Positions 48,101 through 60,200 of a stretch of DNA of 64,000 nucleotides are shown here, one piece after another; position 1 is the stretch's first letter, and each line of letters begins with the position of its first letter. The stretch spans positions 4,685,887 to 4,749,886 of the forward strand of contig NW_023503307.1 of assembly GCF_014529535.1 (NCBI RefSeq), read 5' to 3'. The position numbers and the translations under genes are program-made. This stretch comes from Bradysia coprophila (lineage: Eukaryota; Arthropoda; Insecta; Diptera; Sciaridae). The notes beneath the pieces were generated by a model. It searched no databases. It was not told the DNA's origin and worked only from the letters and a program-made list of their open reading frames with translations.

Positions 48101-48803
48101 CGAAGAAAAATCTGATGCTGGGAAACGCAAAGTCGACGAGGATTCCGAATTGTTTACGCACGTTACAGTAAAAACGGAAACAGAAGAAATTTCTAATGTT
48201 AAGAAAAGCAAGAAGAAAAAACGAACCGTCGACGAAGCGGTCGAAGTACTCACGCCCGTCACAGTTAAAACGGAAACAGAAGAAAATTCTGTTGCTGGGA
48301 AACGCAAGAAGAAAAAGCGGAAAATCGACGATGAGGCCGAATTTCTTGCAGCCGTTACAGTTAAAACGGAAACTGAAGAAAAATCTGCTGCTGGGAAACC
48401 TGACGAAGAGGCCGAGATGTTTACGCCTGCTACAATCAAAACGGAAGCTGAAGAACATTCTGATGCTGGGAAACGCAAGAAGAAAAAGCGAAAAGTCGAC
48501 GATGAGGCCGAATTGATCACGTCCGTTGCAGTTAAAACGGAAACTGAAGAAAAACCTGATGTTGAGAAGCGCAAGAAGAAAAAACGAACAGTCGACGATG
48601 AGACCCCCACTCCTTTCATTGATGAATCAATCAACTTCTCAGAAAAAGTGAAAACGAAAAAGAAGCGGGACATCTCTCACACAGAAATTGCTTTGAATGT
48701 AAAGGTAGAAGAAGCTAATGATGTGATTCCCGATGTTATAACTACTGTTGCAACAGGCTCCGATTCAATCAAAACGACAAAGAAGAAGTCAAAAAATAAA
48801 TAA
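45161..48803 (+). CDS. Nsun5: NSUN5, 28S rRNA (cytosine-C5) methyltransferase with expanded C-terminal repeat tail
   Basis: A nucleolar enzyme that, in this family, makes a 5-methylcytosine in large-subunit rRNA using S-adenosylmethionine. Exons: 45161-45286 (or 45283), 45434-45704, 46350-46618, 46766-46994 and 47068-48803; phases agree, giving about 876 aa against about 430 in vertebrates. The start is ATG 45161. Visible motifs are the N-terminal helical part (LYALIAKISKNKP), PRYVRVNT, ILQDKASCLPVTLLDPP, the SAM loop DMCAAPGMKTTHLA, then DPSCSGSGM and YSTCS, each with one of the two catalytic cysteines, and DGFFVAIFERE. The core ends near residue 430; the remainder is a lysine-rich tail with tandem units (see 47799-48600). 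Intron 2 contains the whole VMA21 gene. Intron 3 (46619-46765, 147 bp) is stop-free and in frame. An AATAAA overlaps the region of the stop codon. Confidence 0.9.
45792..46208 (+). CDS. Vma21: VMA21-like V-ATPase assembly membrane protein
   Basis: An ER membrane chaperone needed to assemble the V0 sector of the vacuolar H+-ATPase. The single-exon frame of 138 aa opens MGKNKKANT, has two membrane spans (about residues 38-58, AFSLLYLFLYSVMMFTLPFG, and about 75-93, YSVLSAVIVVNFIIVLYAY) with a short lumenal loop, as in the family, and ends KKTE, a di-lysine ER retrieval signal. It is longer than vertebrate VMA21 (101 aa) owing to N- and C-terminal charged extensions. It lies wholly within NSUN5 intron 2 on the same strand. 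An acceptor (TTTCAG) at 45749 would join NSUN5 exon 2 to its leader; the upstream frame then stops at 45805, overlapping this start by 14 bases. Its own promoter is an alternative. Confidence 0.85.
   Translation: MGKNKKANTVPETEPTKVDHQYSVSPAAKVDYSIPVHSRQAAFSLLYLFLYSVMMFTLPFGAFFGVRHVLADRFNIVGFPNTCYSVLSAVIVVNFIIVLYAYKGYHETEYDSDGNAIVEETSKAGQPKKKQELNKKTE
47799..48600 (+). repeat. Nsun5: Nine-unit protein-coding tandem repeat in NSUN5
   Basis: Units of about 32 aa (96 bp; two shortened to about 25-27 aa) have the pattern VTVKTETEE-SDAGKRKKKKRK-VDDEAELLTP. Nearly every unit has VKTE or IKTE, which fits the SUMO consensus (hydrophobic-K-x-E), and most have a KKKKRKVD-like basic cluster similar to a classical nuclear localisation signal, followed by an acidic stretch. 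The first unit is degenerate. Alternating acidic and basic blocks suggest a disordered nucleolar-type tail. Confidence 0.9.
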
Positions 48804-50248
48804 AATTCTCGTCAATTTTTTTAATTTTCAAAATTTTTGTTTGTTTTACGGAGAAGAAACCGATGCAGTTAATCTTAGGAATTTTCTAAGCAGAAGGTAA
48901 GAGAATGGAGAATTGGAAGTATTCAACGATTTGTTAGTTCGAAACGAAAAAGGCAAGTGACTTAAACCAACAGCTGCAGCGAAGTTGTTCCCCGTATATC
49001 ATGTCTCATGAAAAAATATTCAATGGCTCCCGACGAAGCATTAGGTAAGTGCACACTAAATGTGACGGAATGAATAGTAACTAAAACTCTCCTTGGTACA
49101 AAATATTTATGTTGAAGCTTATACAGCTAACTGTTATACAACGGCAGTTTCCAAAAATCCATGTAAAACTCCTGTACTCGTACGGTTATAAATAGTTATT
49201 TATGCAACTCTAGATCATAATGTTCGAAAACTGCGAACTTTAGATCGCTCTGTTGCATAAAACGTTATATGAATCTCGGTGCGAAGTACTTGATTAGGCT
49301 CACGATTCGTATTACACATCTAGAGCCTAATAAAGTACTTCGCACTCGATGTCATAAATAACTATTATGCTATTATGCAACAAGTTGCGAAATGAAGTTG
49401 TTTTTGTCTGTAATTTATTTAATTTCTTCAATATCTGTCCTGTCTTGAATTCTCGATTACGAGGTTGTTAAAGCTGCCGGAGTGCAAAATAGAATTTCAC
49501 AGGACAATTTATTAGAAGTAAGAAACCAAACAAAAATATTCACGGTTTATCACAGACTTAGGTATTTACAACTGAAGCGGAGCGCCACTAAAGGTATGAA
49601 GCCGGTACACCTGAAAGTCCGGTGACAACACTGAAAAAGGGTTACGTAATTCATGAACAAAAAAACTAAACGGAAGAATCCAAATTTACTGCTTGCATTC
49701 GCAAAATTTCTGGTGAAGTGCTACACGTATTTGTGGCTACACGTTAGAAAGAATGTTGTCCGTTGTCCCTTACTTTTGCTGATAGAATTGTAAGCTTGTG
49801 TGAGTTGACCACTAACATTGAAAGTTCGGAGTACATGCTCTGGGTGATCATAACAGACAAGTCCGACATTAGTGCAACATGACAATGATTTTAAATAATT
49901 ATTTCTTGAGTTATTGCCGAAAAAGTGACCTCTGACATACCTTCACTTTGTTGTCATTGTAAATTATCATCGTAGCTTTTAACGGTAACAACGTCATACC
50001 TATCCTCTACCATCCTTTACCAGTGGTGGCTCTGTATAATGCTATGATATTGAACGCTTTACACAGAAAATAAAAAGAAATTCGAAAAAATAAAGGCTAC
50101 GTATTGTACAGAATTGAGAGATGAATCTAACAAGCTATCACTCATTCTAATCAGAGATCATTTGTTCCCTAAGTTAATCAAATCACCTGAAATTTTCACT
50201 CTTATAGCCGACGAATTTTTCGCTTTTGATCCGAAACTGTTCATTCCC
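48804..50248. other. Non-coding region with MITE fragments
   Basis: Around 49190-49390 are copies of GCCTAATAAAGTACTTCGCAC, GACATCGAGT-related and ATAAATAACTATTATGC sequences, also seen near 2.49, 32.4-32.7 and 34.9 kb, so these are members of one dispersed family. No exon was recognised. Confidence 0.45.
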
Positions 50249-50639
50249 CACGGTGAGCTTGAAATTTTTTTTATTCGACCTCTCGTGGACATGAAATGTT
50301 TTTAGTGGTTTTTGTAGAGGGCGGCACCACGAAGACTTTCCTTCATTAAAGATGTTTGTTGGTAGTCATGAATGTCATGATTGGTATCGCTGTAAAGCTT
50401 AGACCTCAGGCTAAGCAGTTACTATATTTTTGTGATCAAACAAGTCACCAGTAGGGTCCAAACCGTCTTCGAAGCTTCCCGCAGGTCCCGAAAAAACGAA
50501 AAATCGATCTAATTAAAAAATTTCCCATCGAAATATTTTCTTGTTATGTTATTCTTACTCGTGGTGCCGCCCTTTACAAAAACCCCTAAAACATTTCATG
50601 TCCAAGAGAGGTCGAATAAAAAATGTCAAGCTCACCGTG
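50249..50639. mobile_element. MITE with about 83-bp inverted termini and TCCC target duplication
   Basis: The left end starts CACGGTGAGCTTGA and runs to GGGCGGCACCACGA. The right end is the inverted counterpart, with a few differences. TCCC lies directly outside both ends (50245-50248, 50640-50643). It is 391 bp and non-coding. The 4-bp duplication and CAC terminus suggest a Chapaev/CACTA-like family, as inference. Confidence 0.7.
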
Positions 50640-53600
50640 TCCCGGATAGTGACACCAACGTTGATATAGTCGTATCTCCAGAAGATTTCACTTGATATTT
50701 CGAAATGGAAACGGAAATTGACAAAGTGTGATGGAAACTAAACTTAGAGGAAACTTTCGGGCTTTCTACCTAAAGATGATGGAAAATGTACTCTTTGATT
50801 CGCAACGGGTTTTTCGGAACAGCCGGTCGCCAATAATTAAAAGAGGTTTGCCCTCGGCGAAAATTAACCTTTTCACCGGGAGCTATGATACTGCGATCAC
50901 ACTCTATTTCCATCAGCGAGAGGGGAAGGACGACACGTGATTTATGGTTTGTATAAATTAATAAAAAATGGGTGGGAACTGCATTTTTTTAAATAAATTT
51001 ATTTTTTTATTATTTTCAGATTTCTATAGCAACAGTGCACAGTTTTTTTTAATTCATTTTTATTTGTATATTTGCATTAGACTTTAAATACTAAAAAAAG
51101 GGAAGAAAAAAATAAATAAAATAAAATGTGCAGTTAAAAATAATAATTTTTTTCTTTCAATATTTTTTGTTGTCGTTCGTGTAAATCAGGACTAATAACT
51201 TAAAAATTAATTAATTTTTGTTTTTAATTTAATGATTCATTCCATTTCACATAAATAAAAAAAAAGTTTTTTTTTTCTTTCTTTCTCTTCTCCAATTTGT
51301 TACAAAAGAAATCTTTACAGCGTTGAAATTTCTTAGAAGGAGAAAAAAAATACTATTGATCTTCGAATCAAAACATTCTCAACGTTTCATTGATTCAATT
51401 GGACAAGTACATCATGGGCTTTTAATTATATAATTCATTATTCCTCCAGGAACTTAATTCATTTCTGACAATAAATTTTCTCATCTTGTTTTATTGTAAT
51501 AGTCGGCCTCCCTGAGGTTGCTGTGTAAATATTAAAGCAAAAAGAAAAGAAAAAAAACATTGAAATACAGAGGGATGCTATAAATATTTTGTCTGTTAAT
51601 CTTTTCTCGTTATTTTTTTTTTAAATTAATTCCATTATACTTTGTTGTGTCCGTACATTAGTATGTACTACCCACCCACGGTACTTCAATTTTGTTTTCA
51701 TTTTTATGTGTCAAGAAAGATTTTCGTTCGAAATTGATTGCAATCGATTAATTTTAGGAAAAATCGTCGATATCGTTTTCAGAAGACAATTTCTGGATAA
51801 ATCGAACTCAAAATGCTATCGTAGTCTTAAAAAAAATTTTATATAAAAATATCACTAATTACTTAGCCATTAGTTCGGAAAATACAAAATACGTTGGAAA
51901 TCAAATACTTCACAAACAATAAAAATCAAAAAACAAAAAATAGGAAAACCAAAGACACGATTTTCATTCCAAATATAAGAAAACGTCTAGAAAAAGTCAA
52001 TAAATGCCGAAAACTGGATGCTTAGCCATAGAGATGGCTTCATTTTAAAATTGTTTTAAGATTTTTCAATGTATACAGGCGTAAATTATAGGGTGGCATT
52101 GAAGTGATTTTTCATGTTTTATGAACTATAATCACCTGGGCTTATTGTTGGAGTTATCATTGACAATCACCTAAATCTGCCTACCGAAAATTTACTGAAA
52201 ATTACCGAAAACATTTTTCGGTGAATTTCGGGTAATGCAGCAAATGTTTGGTAAAATTAGGGTACATTTCAGTAAATTCAATAACTATAGATCAAGGTAT
52301 TCGTTCCATGAAATATAGAGTGAAATCTCGATGTCACTGGATTCTCTAAAATCCTGGTCTCAATTTCCTTTCTCACTGGCCTATATTACTTCCCTCACAC
52401 CTTTTTAGAGACTGTCCATTAACAAGGAGTCTTGCGCGCACTATATTTTACGAATGAACAATATTCATTGAACATAAATTGTCAACACAAATTATTGAGC
52501 ATAAAACAACTTGGAACTTATTCTGAAATAAATGTGGACGGTTAATTAAAGCGACTGCACATAATAAAAAAGGGTTTAGTCACCAAACAAAACGCTCGAT
52601 CAATAAATGCTCGTGGCTCAAGCCTTCACTTATTAAATTAATGAGTTTTGGCTGATCACTGTAGAACATTACTTCATCTCAGTTCCCTTCAATTATACCT
52701 TAAAATCGGTTGAGCAGTGACATAAGTGGACCACTGAATATACTTTCAATTTAAGTTTGAGGTCCTAGATAATCAAAACAAAATATGAAAATTATATCGA
52801 TTTTCAACTAATTCTGACCAGTCATATAAAAGAAAAGTGATTTTCAATTATTTCAGTATGTACTTGGAAATGTTTAAAATATGACTGAGGTATGCAAAGA
52901 ACTGATCGAATTGAAGATGTTAGAGATGTTCGAAACACAATGTGTAAATGGTCAATTATATGAAGTGTTGAATAAAGCAATTAGGGGAGGTTACAAATAT
53001 CCTATTTTTGTGCAGATGCAAGACTCGAAATCTGGCGTAATTCAGAAGAAAAACAATTTCCAATGAAATAACAAAAGAATTATTGGTAAATCTTTTGTTA
53101 TGTCCACTGGAAATTGTTTTTTTTTATCAAAATTACGGCAGAAATGTTGTCCTATATCTGAACAAGTATTTTGGATCTGAGAGGTTGAAAGATGTGTTTC
53201 AGCCGTTGACTGTCAAAGAATTTTTTTTCTGTTTCTGTCGACCACAACCAGGGACTACTTTTAGGAAATTGATATTCTGAATTTGCTGAAATTTTCCAAA
53301 ATTTGCTAGAGTTTGCCATTGGTAAATTTGGGAACAAAGGCCGTGTCACAACCAAGACCCCATTAAAACCGGACCAACAATTTTTTTTCTTGTGAAAAGC
53401 GAATTAAATTGATTTTTGTTTTGTTGTTGATTATTATAAAAAATAGAACTCTGTCCACTATAAATATTTACTAACTTTTACATGGATGTTTTCTTGCCAA
53501 CATTCTCTTTGTTAATGTTCGTACAAAAAATCATAAAAATGTTTTTTGTTTCCTCTCTCGTTCCTTCCTCTTTCCTTTTCGTTTACTATAATCAAATTAT

Positions 53601-54202
53601 ATTTTGTTTCAAAGATTGAAAAGTGCCTTGTAGCGCCTTCACGTTTATTTCATTCTCAAATACTATATTTTTATACTCCAAAAAGCAGACATTTCATAAA
53701 TAATTTTCTTTTTACATTTTTCTCTGTGTATAAAAAAATGAAATGAAAAATGCGAGGAAAATGCCACACCAAGAAAAAGCTTTAATTTATTGTTGTTGGG
53801 TTTTTGTTGTTGCTGCGGCTGCGGCTGCAACGCGTAATACAAATTTAACGTCACTCTAGCACGTAGGATTTTTTTTTCATTGACAATTACATAATTTGTT
53901 TGTTTGTTGTTGTTTTCTTTACGATCTTATGAAACAATAAATATTCATTTGTTTTTAGACAAGCTACAGTAAGCATTTTTGTTTGTTATATTTAAGAGAA
54001 TAATTTTTACCATTTTTTTCGTTTCTCTTTGTTAATTTTTCTTTTAATTTTTTTTTTTATTTGAAAATGGGAATTTGTTGTTGCTGTTGTCGCATTTAAA
54101 ATGTTTTTTCTTTCATTTACATTTAATTTGAAAATTGGCTTTAAATAAAATGGTTCGTTTTTTGATGGTTCACTGGTTCTCTGGGGGTAAAAATTCGTCA
54201 AT
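50640..54202. other. Non-coding region downstream of kinesin heavy chain
   Basis: Very AT-rich. It may contain the long 3' untranslated region of the kinesin gene (minus strand). An imperfect hairpin lies at about 53052-53116 (CAATTTCCA mirrored by TGGAAATTG). A 61-codon frame with ATG at 52881 looks somewhat protein-like but has no support. A fragment of the GGTAAATT foldback family lies at about 52135-52290. Confidence 0.4.
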
Positions 54203-57200
54203 TCAACTCTCGCTTTCTGAATAACACAAAAAAGAAGAATCCATTTCAGTCATTGTAAATCTACGTCAAAATCCAAATCCTTAAAACTTACCTCTCGGTT
54301 TCGGAGTCAATGGAACTCCGCCGCCACCACGAATACCACTTGCAATATGTCCTTGACCAGCTCGAATCGGTTTAGCTGTATAAGCGCAAACAAATCATTT
54401 TCAATCTTATCCATTCACCAAAACGACGAAAAAATCCGAATACTCACCGATCTGCGGCTGTGGACCACGGCGAGCCAAATTCTTTTGACGTACAGCCTCC
54501 TTGATCCGATCCACCTCGTATTGGTATCGTTTACGATCACGCATAGCACCTTCTTTTGCCTCTTTCAGTGCCGTTTCCAATGCCTTTACACGATCCATTG
54601 TGGTTCGCAATCGTTTCTCCAATTTGGGCAATTCACAACGTAGATCGGCATTATCACGGACAAGTTGTTTGTGCACCTTCGTTAATTGCTCCAAATTATT
54701 TTCCAAAAATGAAATTTTCTGCTTCTGTGCCAACGAGCCGCCATCGTCTTCAGCTTCTTCGGAGTTAATGGATTTCTTGATGCGTGCCTATGGTGGATTT
54801 TTAAACGAAATTGTTTTTTATCCGTTTACCGTTAGAGTTTAATTGTAAAGTTGAATTACTTGTAGGTCTTGCACAAACAATTTCCGTAAGTTGTGTAGTG
54901 TCTGCAATTCCTTGGCTACGGTGTCTTCTAATCCCTTAAGATCCTTACGCGCTTGTTCACGATTTTCGTTCAATTGACTGTAAAATGGAGGAACAGATTA
55001 AAGTTTTGTCGTCGAAGCCGAGTCGATTTCCATTTTTCGTTCAATCTCCAGCAATCAATATTAAACATTCAGAGAGAAAGGGGCGTCAAACAATAAAGAG
55101 ACGACACACTTACCCAATTCACCAATAGTTAGTTTTATCGAGGAAAATCCGAAAGGTGAGTTATTTCAATCAAAGTTATATACTGCCTCAGCAAGGAACT
55201 GTTAATCATAATACCATTGTCCTATCTTGGCGCTTCTAAATAATTTTTTTAGAGTCCCCATACGATCACTAAGCGGAAAACGGCTACGAACTAACTTTTT
55301 GTACACCTTGTACTAGTGCCTGTAATTGCGAAAATATTTTCACGAATTTTCTCAAATTTTCGCGATTTTCTCAAATTTTCACAAAAAAACTTTTTGCGAA
55401 AATTCACGAAAATCTGAGAAAATTCGTGAAAATATTTTCGCTAATATAGGTGCTGCATGGTACAACTGAACTAAGAAATTGTTCCCTCTGTAGGGAAGTG
55501 TATTCTCCATTAAACTTTTCAATAGAGGAAGACTTCTCTTTTTTCATTGAAAAGATCATTAGATTAGTGTTCCATAACAGTCCAAAGAGTCATTAGCTGT
55601 TTTATTTCGAACAAAAATTTGTTGTTCTTCGTTATGACTGATCACGAACGAACGAAAAATTGAGATCTTGTAACTAAATAGGATCTCGTAATATACGGTA
55701 CTGTATACGTTACTAGTTACCTCAGTTATTAGATCTCAATATTTAGCCTTAGTGACATACAATTAGAAATAGTTTGATGCGTGCAATTTTCTGGTCCAGC
55801 TGATCCACACATCTTATCGACTTGTGGTATTTTTTCCTTCGAGTCACAAAATATTGTCTTTGGTAGCCAAACAAATTTTTTGTCAAAATATTTCGCCTAC
55901 GCCTACGAAAATTCGTCAAAGTTTTGTATAAGAGCGTATTAGTGTTAGAGCGACGATGATTCACTCTAACCAACACGCACTCATGGGAAACTTCCAAGAA
56001 TTTTCGTAGGCGTAAAATGGATCGAAAAATTTTGAAACAAATTTGGTTCGAAGTCTGCTACCATAGACAATATTTTGTGACGCTCTAAACTAGAAAAAAA
56101 TACCTCAAGTCGATAAGAAGTACCCTAGCCCACAAGTAAAGGACATTTTTTAGCTTGTACTTTGATAGTTTACAATGAAATGAGTGTTTGTGGAATAGCT
56201 GGTAAATTCAGCTGAATCCAAAAAAATACACAAATCAAACTGTTTCCGACTGTAACGTCCCCTTTGTGTGTTCTTTACAATTTTACTATTCTAACTCGGC
56301 TATCAAATTGAAAATATTTCGAATGGCAAAAAAAAAAGATATTTGTTGAATAAGAGAACATGTGTATTGCTTTCAATATATATTTCGCTAAAATTCTAAA
56401 TTACTTTTGATTACATGTACAATAATTTACATTATTTTTAGTATTTCAATTTACAACATCTCACTTTGTCAAAATATATAATTTTTTTCTCTCTCTTTTT
56501 TTGCTTTTTTGTATTAATTTATTTTGTTGTTTTTTTGTTTGTTTTTTTTTCTTCATTTTTTTTTTATTGTTTCCAAGCAATTAAGCTAAAAATTGTAAAT
56601 TTAACTAACTTTGTTCTTATTATTGTGACTTTCTTCGATTAAAAGCTCGGAATAGATCACGTCCCTAATACCGCCTGAATTACCGTCATTCCTGTTTTTA
56701 CCAGAATTAGAAACATATTTTTAAGAAAATATTTTCTTGAACTTCGGCACGAATTTACCGAAATCAATTTTCATGAAAATCTACAAAAATCAAGGTTCAA
56801 GAAAATCGAAGAAAATATTTTCTCAAAAATATGCTCTTGGCCTGTTATATTTTTTAACCTGAGGTTTCCAATTATTTCAGGTTAATCTTGAATCTGACTC
56901 GAACTTTTTATTTGGAATTTTAATTGCAGTCAGAGGCAAAGAAATTTTAGCATGAATTTACTTCAGCTGTTTTTCAGCTGATGCACACATAAAATCACTT
57001 GTTTATACGGTTGAATCTGCTACGCATGGTAGTGGTAAAACCGTATAAACACTTTTGATTGTTTGTGTGGACTAGCTGAAAAACAGTTGAATAAAAATCG
57101 TACTGACATTTCACTGCCTCTAACTGTAAAAATTATGAAAGTATTCCGAAAAATTCTGAAAAAGTTCCGAAATATTCGGAATTTTTTCGGAATTAATTGG

Positions 57201-60200
57201 ATTTTCAAAGTTAAAATTCCTTATAATAGGCTCTGTTTCAAGGTTAAGTTCATGAAAACGTGACCTATTCCGAGCTTTTCCTTCAATGAAAAAAAAATTG
57301 TTTCAAAAATCGAAGATTTGTTTCGTTTTTCATCAGTAAATTGTTTTTGTTATAAAATTAGCTTTTACGTTCATTTTAAGACAGTCAATTTTGTAATTGA
57401 AATTAGTAAACGAAAAAAATTGTTAAATCAACAGTGGATTGATTTGATGAATGAAATTAACGAAAGAAAAAAACTAAATTGCCAGGACTATTTATCAAAA
57501 ACATAAAAAAAACAACAACAACAACAACAAAAACTAAAATAAAATTATGAAAACAAAAATGAGGAGAAAAAAAAACTATTAATCCAAAATGATCGCGATT
57601 CTCTGGCAAAAAGAAAAATTGTGTGAGAGTTTAACTTTTGCACATTTAGACGCGTGTGTGTTACATTTTCAGTCAACATAAAATATACAAAAATTCTTTC
57701 CCTACACATGTTCTCTTCTCTTCAATTTGATATTTTGTTCTTTTATATTTTGTTTGTTTGCTTAAACCAGTCATATGGTAATATGGAAACCGTCTATAAT
57801 TTATATATTCTTTGTCGAAAAAGAAGACGAAAAATTCTTATTACAAATATATAAAAAAGACAAATCATAAAACCTATGCGCTGTTTTAGGTAGGCGGGGC
57901 TTAGTTCATCGATATTTTTAAGATATGTGGAATAGCGATCATTCAACCTTTCTGTCATTGAAATTTAGGAGAAATTATATAAAAAGTAAAATGAAAAGGC
58001 AATTCAAATAAAGCAACCAAACAAACAACTAAATGTAGTAACGCACTTAAACATTCCATCATCGGTGATTTCATACCAATTACCATGTGTACCCATTCAT
58101 TGTAAATACTTTTTTAGGGTCATCTATTACCATAATTCTGATATATTTTATCATTTCGAACATGTAACAGCCTAACAATTGTAGGAGTATAAGCAACAGG
58201 AGTGGTCTGACATATTCATAATATACGACAGAAGTCGATACCTTTGCTGGCACTTAACAAATCGCGTTCGTTATTTTTAAATTGAATTCAGAATGTTTGA
58301 TTTTGTTTTAAACATTCAAATGTGATCAAGGGCAAATTCAATCTAAAAATTGAAGAAAAAAAAAATGTCAACCTGAGACAAGAACCAAAACAATCAATGT
58401 TATGATTCTAAACAAGGCGCAGACAATCTTGAAAATTATTAGTCGAATTTCTTTAATCGATTCTCGATTTTTACATACACGAAATATAACTTTCGACATT
58501 CGCTAACGATTTCGTTCCTAAGTTCGACAGAGGTAAAATTCTGCTGACATTCACAATCATTGTTAACATTGACAATTATTGATGAAAATGCATAACATGC
58601 AGTATGGATGAATCGAACGGAACGTCACAAAATGATCAAGTCATTTTGTGGCTGTCTATGAAAAAAAACTCTTTTCTCCACACAGTGACGAAAAGTAAGA
58701 CTTTCGTTGGCCTTTTGAGAAAAAATCGGTGATAAATCAAATGCCTAAACAAGCATTTATCACTCTGTTGCATAAATAACAAATTTCGAAGTTTAAAAAT
58801 TTGACAATTTCTTCGACTTTAAAGCTTCCTTGAAAGTCAATAACGAGCGACTGAAAGCTTTCTGACTTGGTGGAAATTGAAGACAATTGACGACAATTTA
58901 GGATTTTTGAACATTTATAGATAATGACTTTTAGGCTGAAAAAGCAAATTTCGGATCGAAATGTTTCGGAGAAAGAGATGGGTAAAGCTTTCAATATCTC
59001 TATATAACAACTCATTCGAACAACTCTACGAAATAAATAAAATTTGAATGAAGCTCTGAAAACCAAGCCAATGAAAGAGAAATCATCTGTGTTTCTACAC
59101 AACGATGCTAAAGGACCTAACACTTCCTACAAAATCGAATATCGATGACAAAATGAATTGAACGAAAGAAAAAAAATTAAAAAAATTAAAGATTTGTAAG
59201 TTACACAAAATATCACAGCATTATGTCGAATCGAATTTGTAGATCGAAATCCGATGCGAAAAGCATAAAAAAGCATCCAAAACAAAACTATGTGGTGCCG
59301 GGTCAATATTTTTTGGAAAATCGATTTCTTGAATCTACCAAAATTGATTCTTGAACGTCCTGAAAGTCTGACGAGATTTAGTGTTTCGCAATCTCGCTCT
59401 GATTGATCAATTCAAGAAATGGGCAGTAAATTCAAGGAAAAGATTTCCCGAAAAATGGACCCCGATGTTTGTGTGTTTCAAGGATTGATATAGTTGGTAC
59501 GAGGTGCGTATTTGTATTCGTTTTTCTTTGATCAATCGATTTTTGTACGCTTGTTTTGTCATCCGCGTTCGTTCGTTTCAATTAATAAAAAGGACCGACA
59601 AGCGTGTTCATCGCTCTATACCTCTCTACAACACAGGTAACGGTAAATTGCTTATTCCATTGTTTCTTCTCATTGCTTTTACAAAACGATTAAATACTGC
59701 GGACAGCGATGCGTAAGTAACACCATCGTCAGCGATAACAGTAAATGTAATTGAAGCGTTGGCAGTGCAAGCGGTATTGTCGTTAATAGTGTTGATAACA
59801 GACTCTTGTTGCCAGCATCACTTTTACAAGAAACTTGACGCTCTCTGTTTGGTGCACACGACACACAATCGTCATTGAAATTCGAATTGCCGTAGCATTG
59901 AGCGGATGCGTTGAACAGATTTTTACGAATTTTTGTGATATTTTGTTCGTCAACATCGAAATCATCGATCAATAGATTTGTGTTTGGGGTTTTCTTGGGC
60001 GACAAACAGTTTATGATGCGCTCTTGTTGTTTGTTATTGATTGGAGATTTCAGAACGAAATTTGATAATTTATGGTTATTTGGTACTGACGTGAGTTCCT
60101 GCAACTTCGATGACTTGGCTGTCTCCTCCTGGCGTAGTCTTTCATAGTCGGCAGCCATTTGCTGGTGAGTGAGTGTGAGTTTTTGATTGACGCTGTAAAT

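Larger units (their letters stand above)
54978..59625 (-). other. Large kinesin intron, repeat-bearing part
   Basis: Lies between the stalk and tail exons. It holds palindromes at 55328-55441 and 56962-57091. The frame at 58737-59123 has no ATG start and no family resemblance. The 58740-58790 part shares AAGCATTTATCAC and CATAAATAAC motifs with the dispersed MITE family. Confidence 0.5.

Noticed and set aside
47256..48673. Long minus-strand frames (203 and 269 codons) opposite NSUN5
   Set aside because: Mirror images of the repetitive Lys/Glu-coding tail, giving Phe/Ser-rich antisense products; the plus strand has the family motifs.
52881..53280. Short frames starting at an ATG at 52881
   Set aside because: The 61-codon product looks faintly protein-like, but there is no recognisable family, splice partner or context. 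A hairpin interrupts the region.
58737..59123. 128-codon frame on the minus strand in the kinesin intron
   Set aside because: No ATG at its start (GTG), no family resemblance, skewed Phe/Leu/Ser composition, and overlap with dispersed MITE-like motifs.
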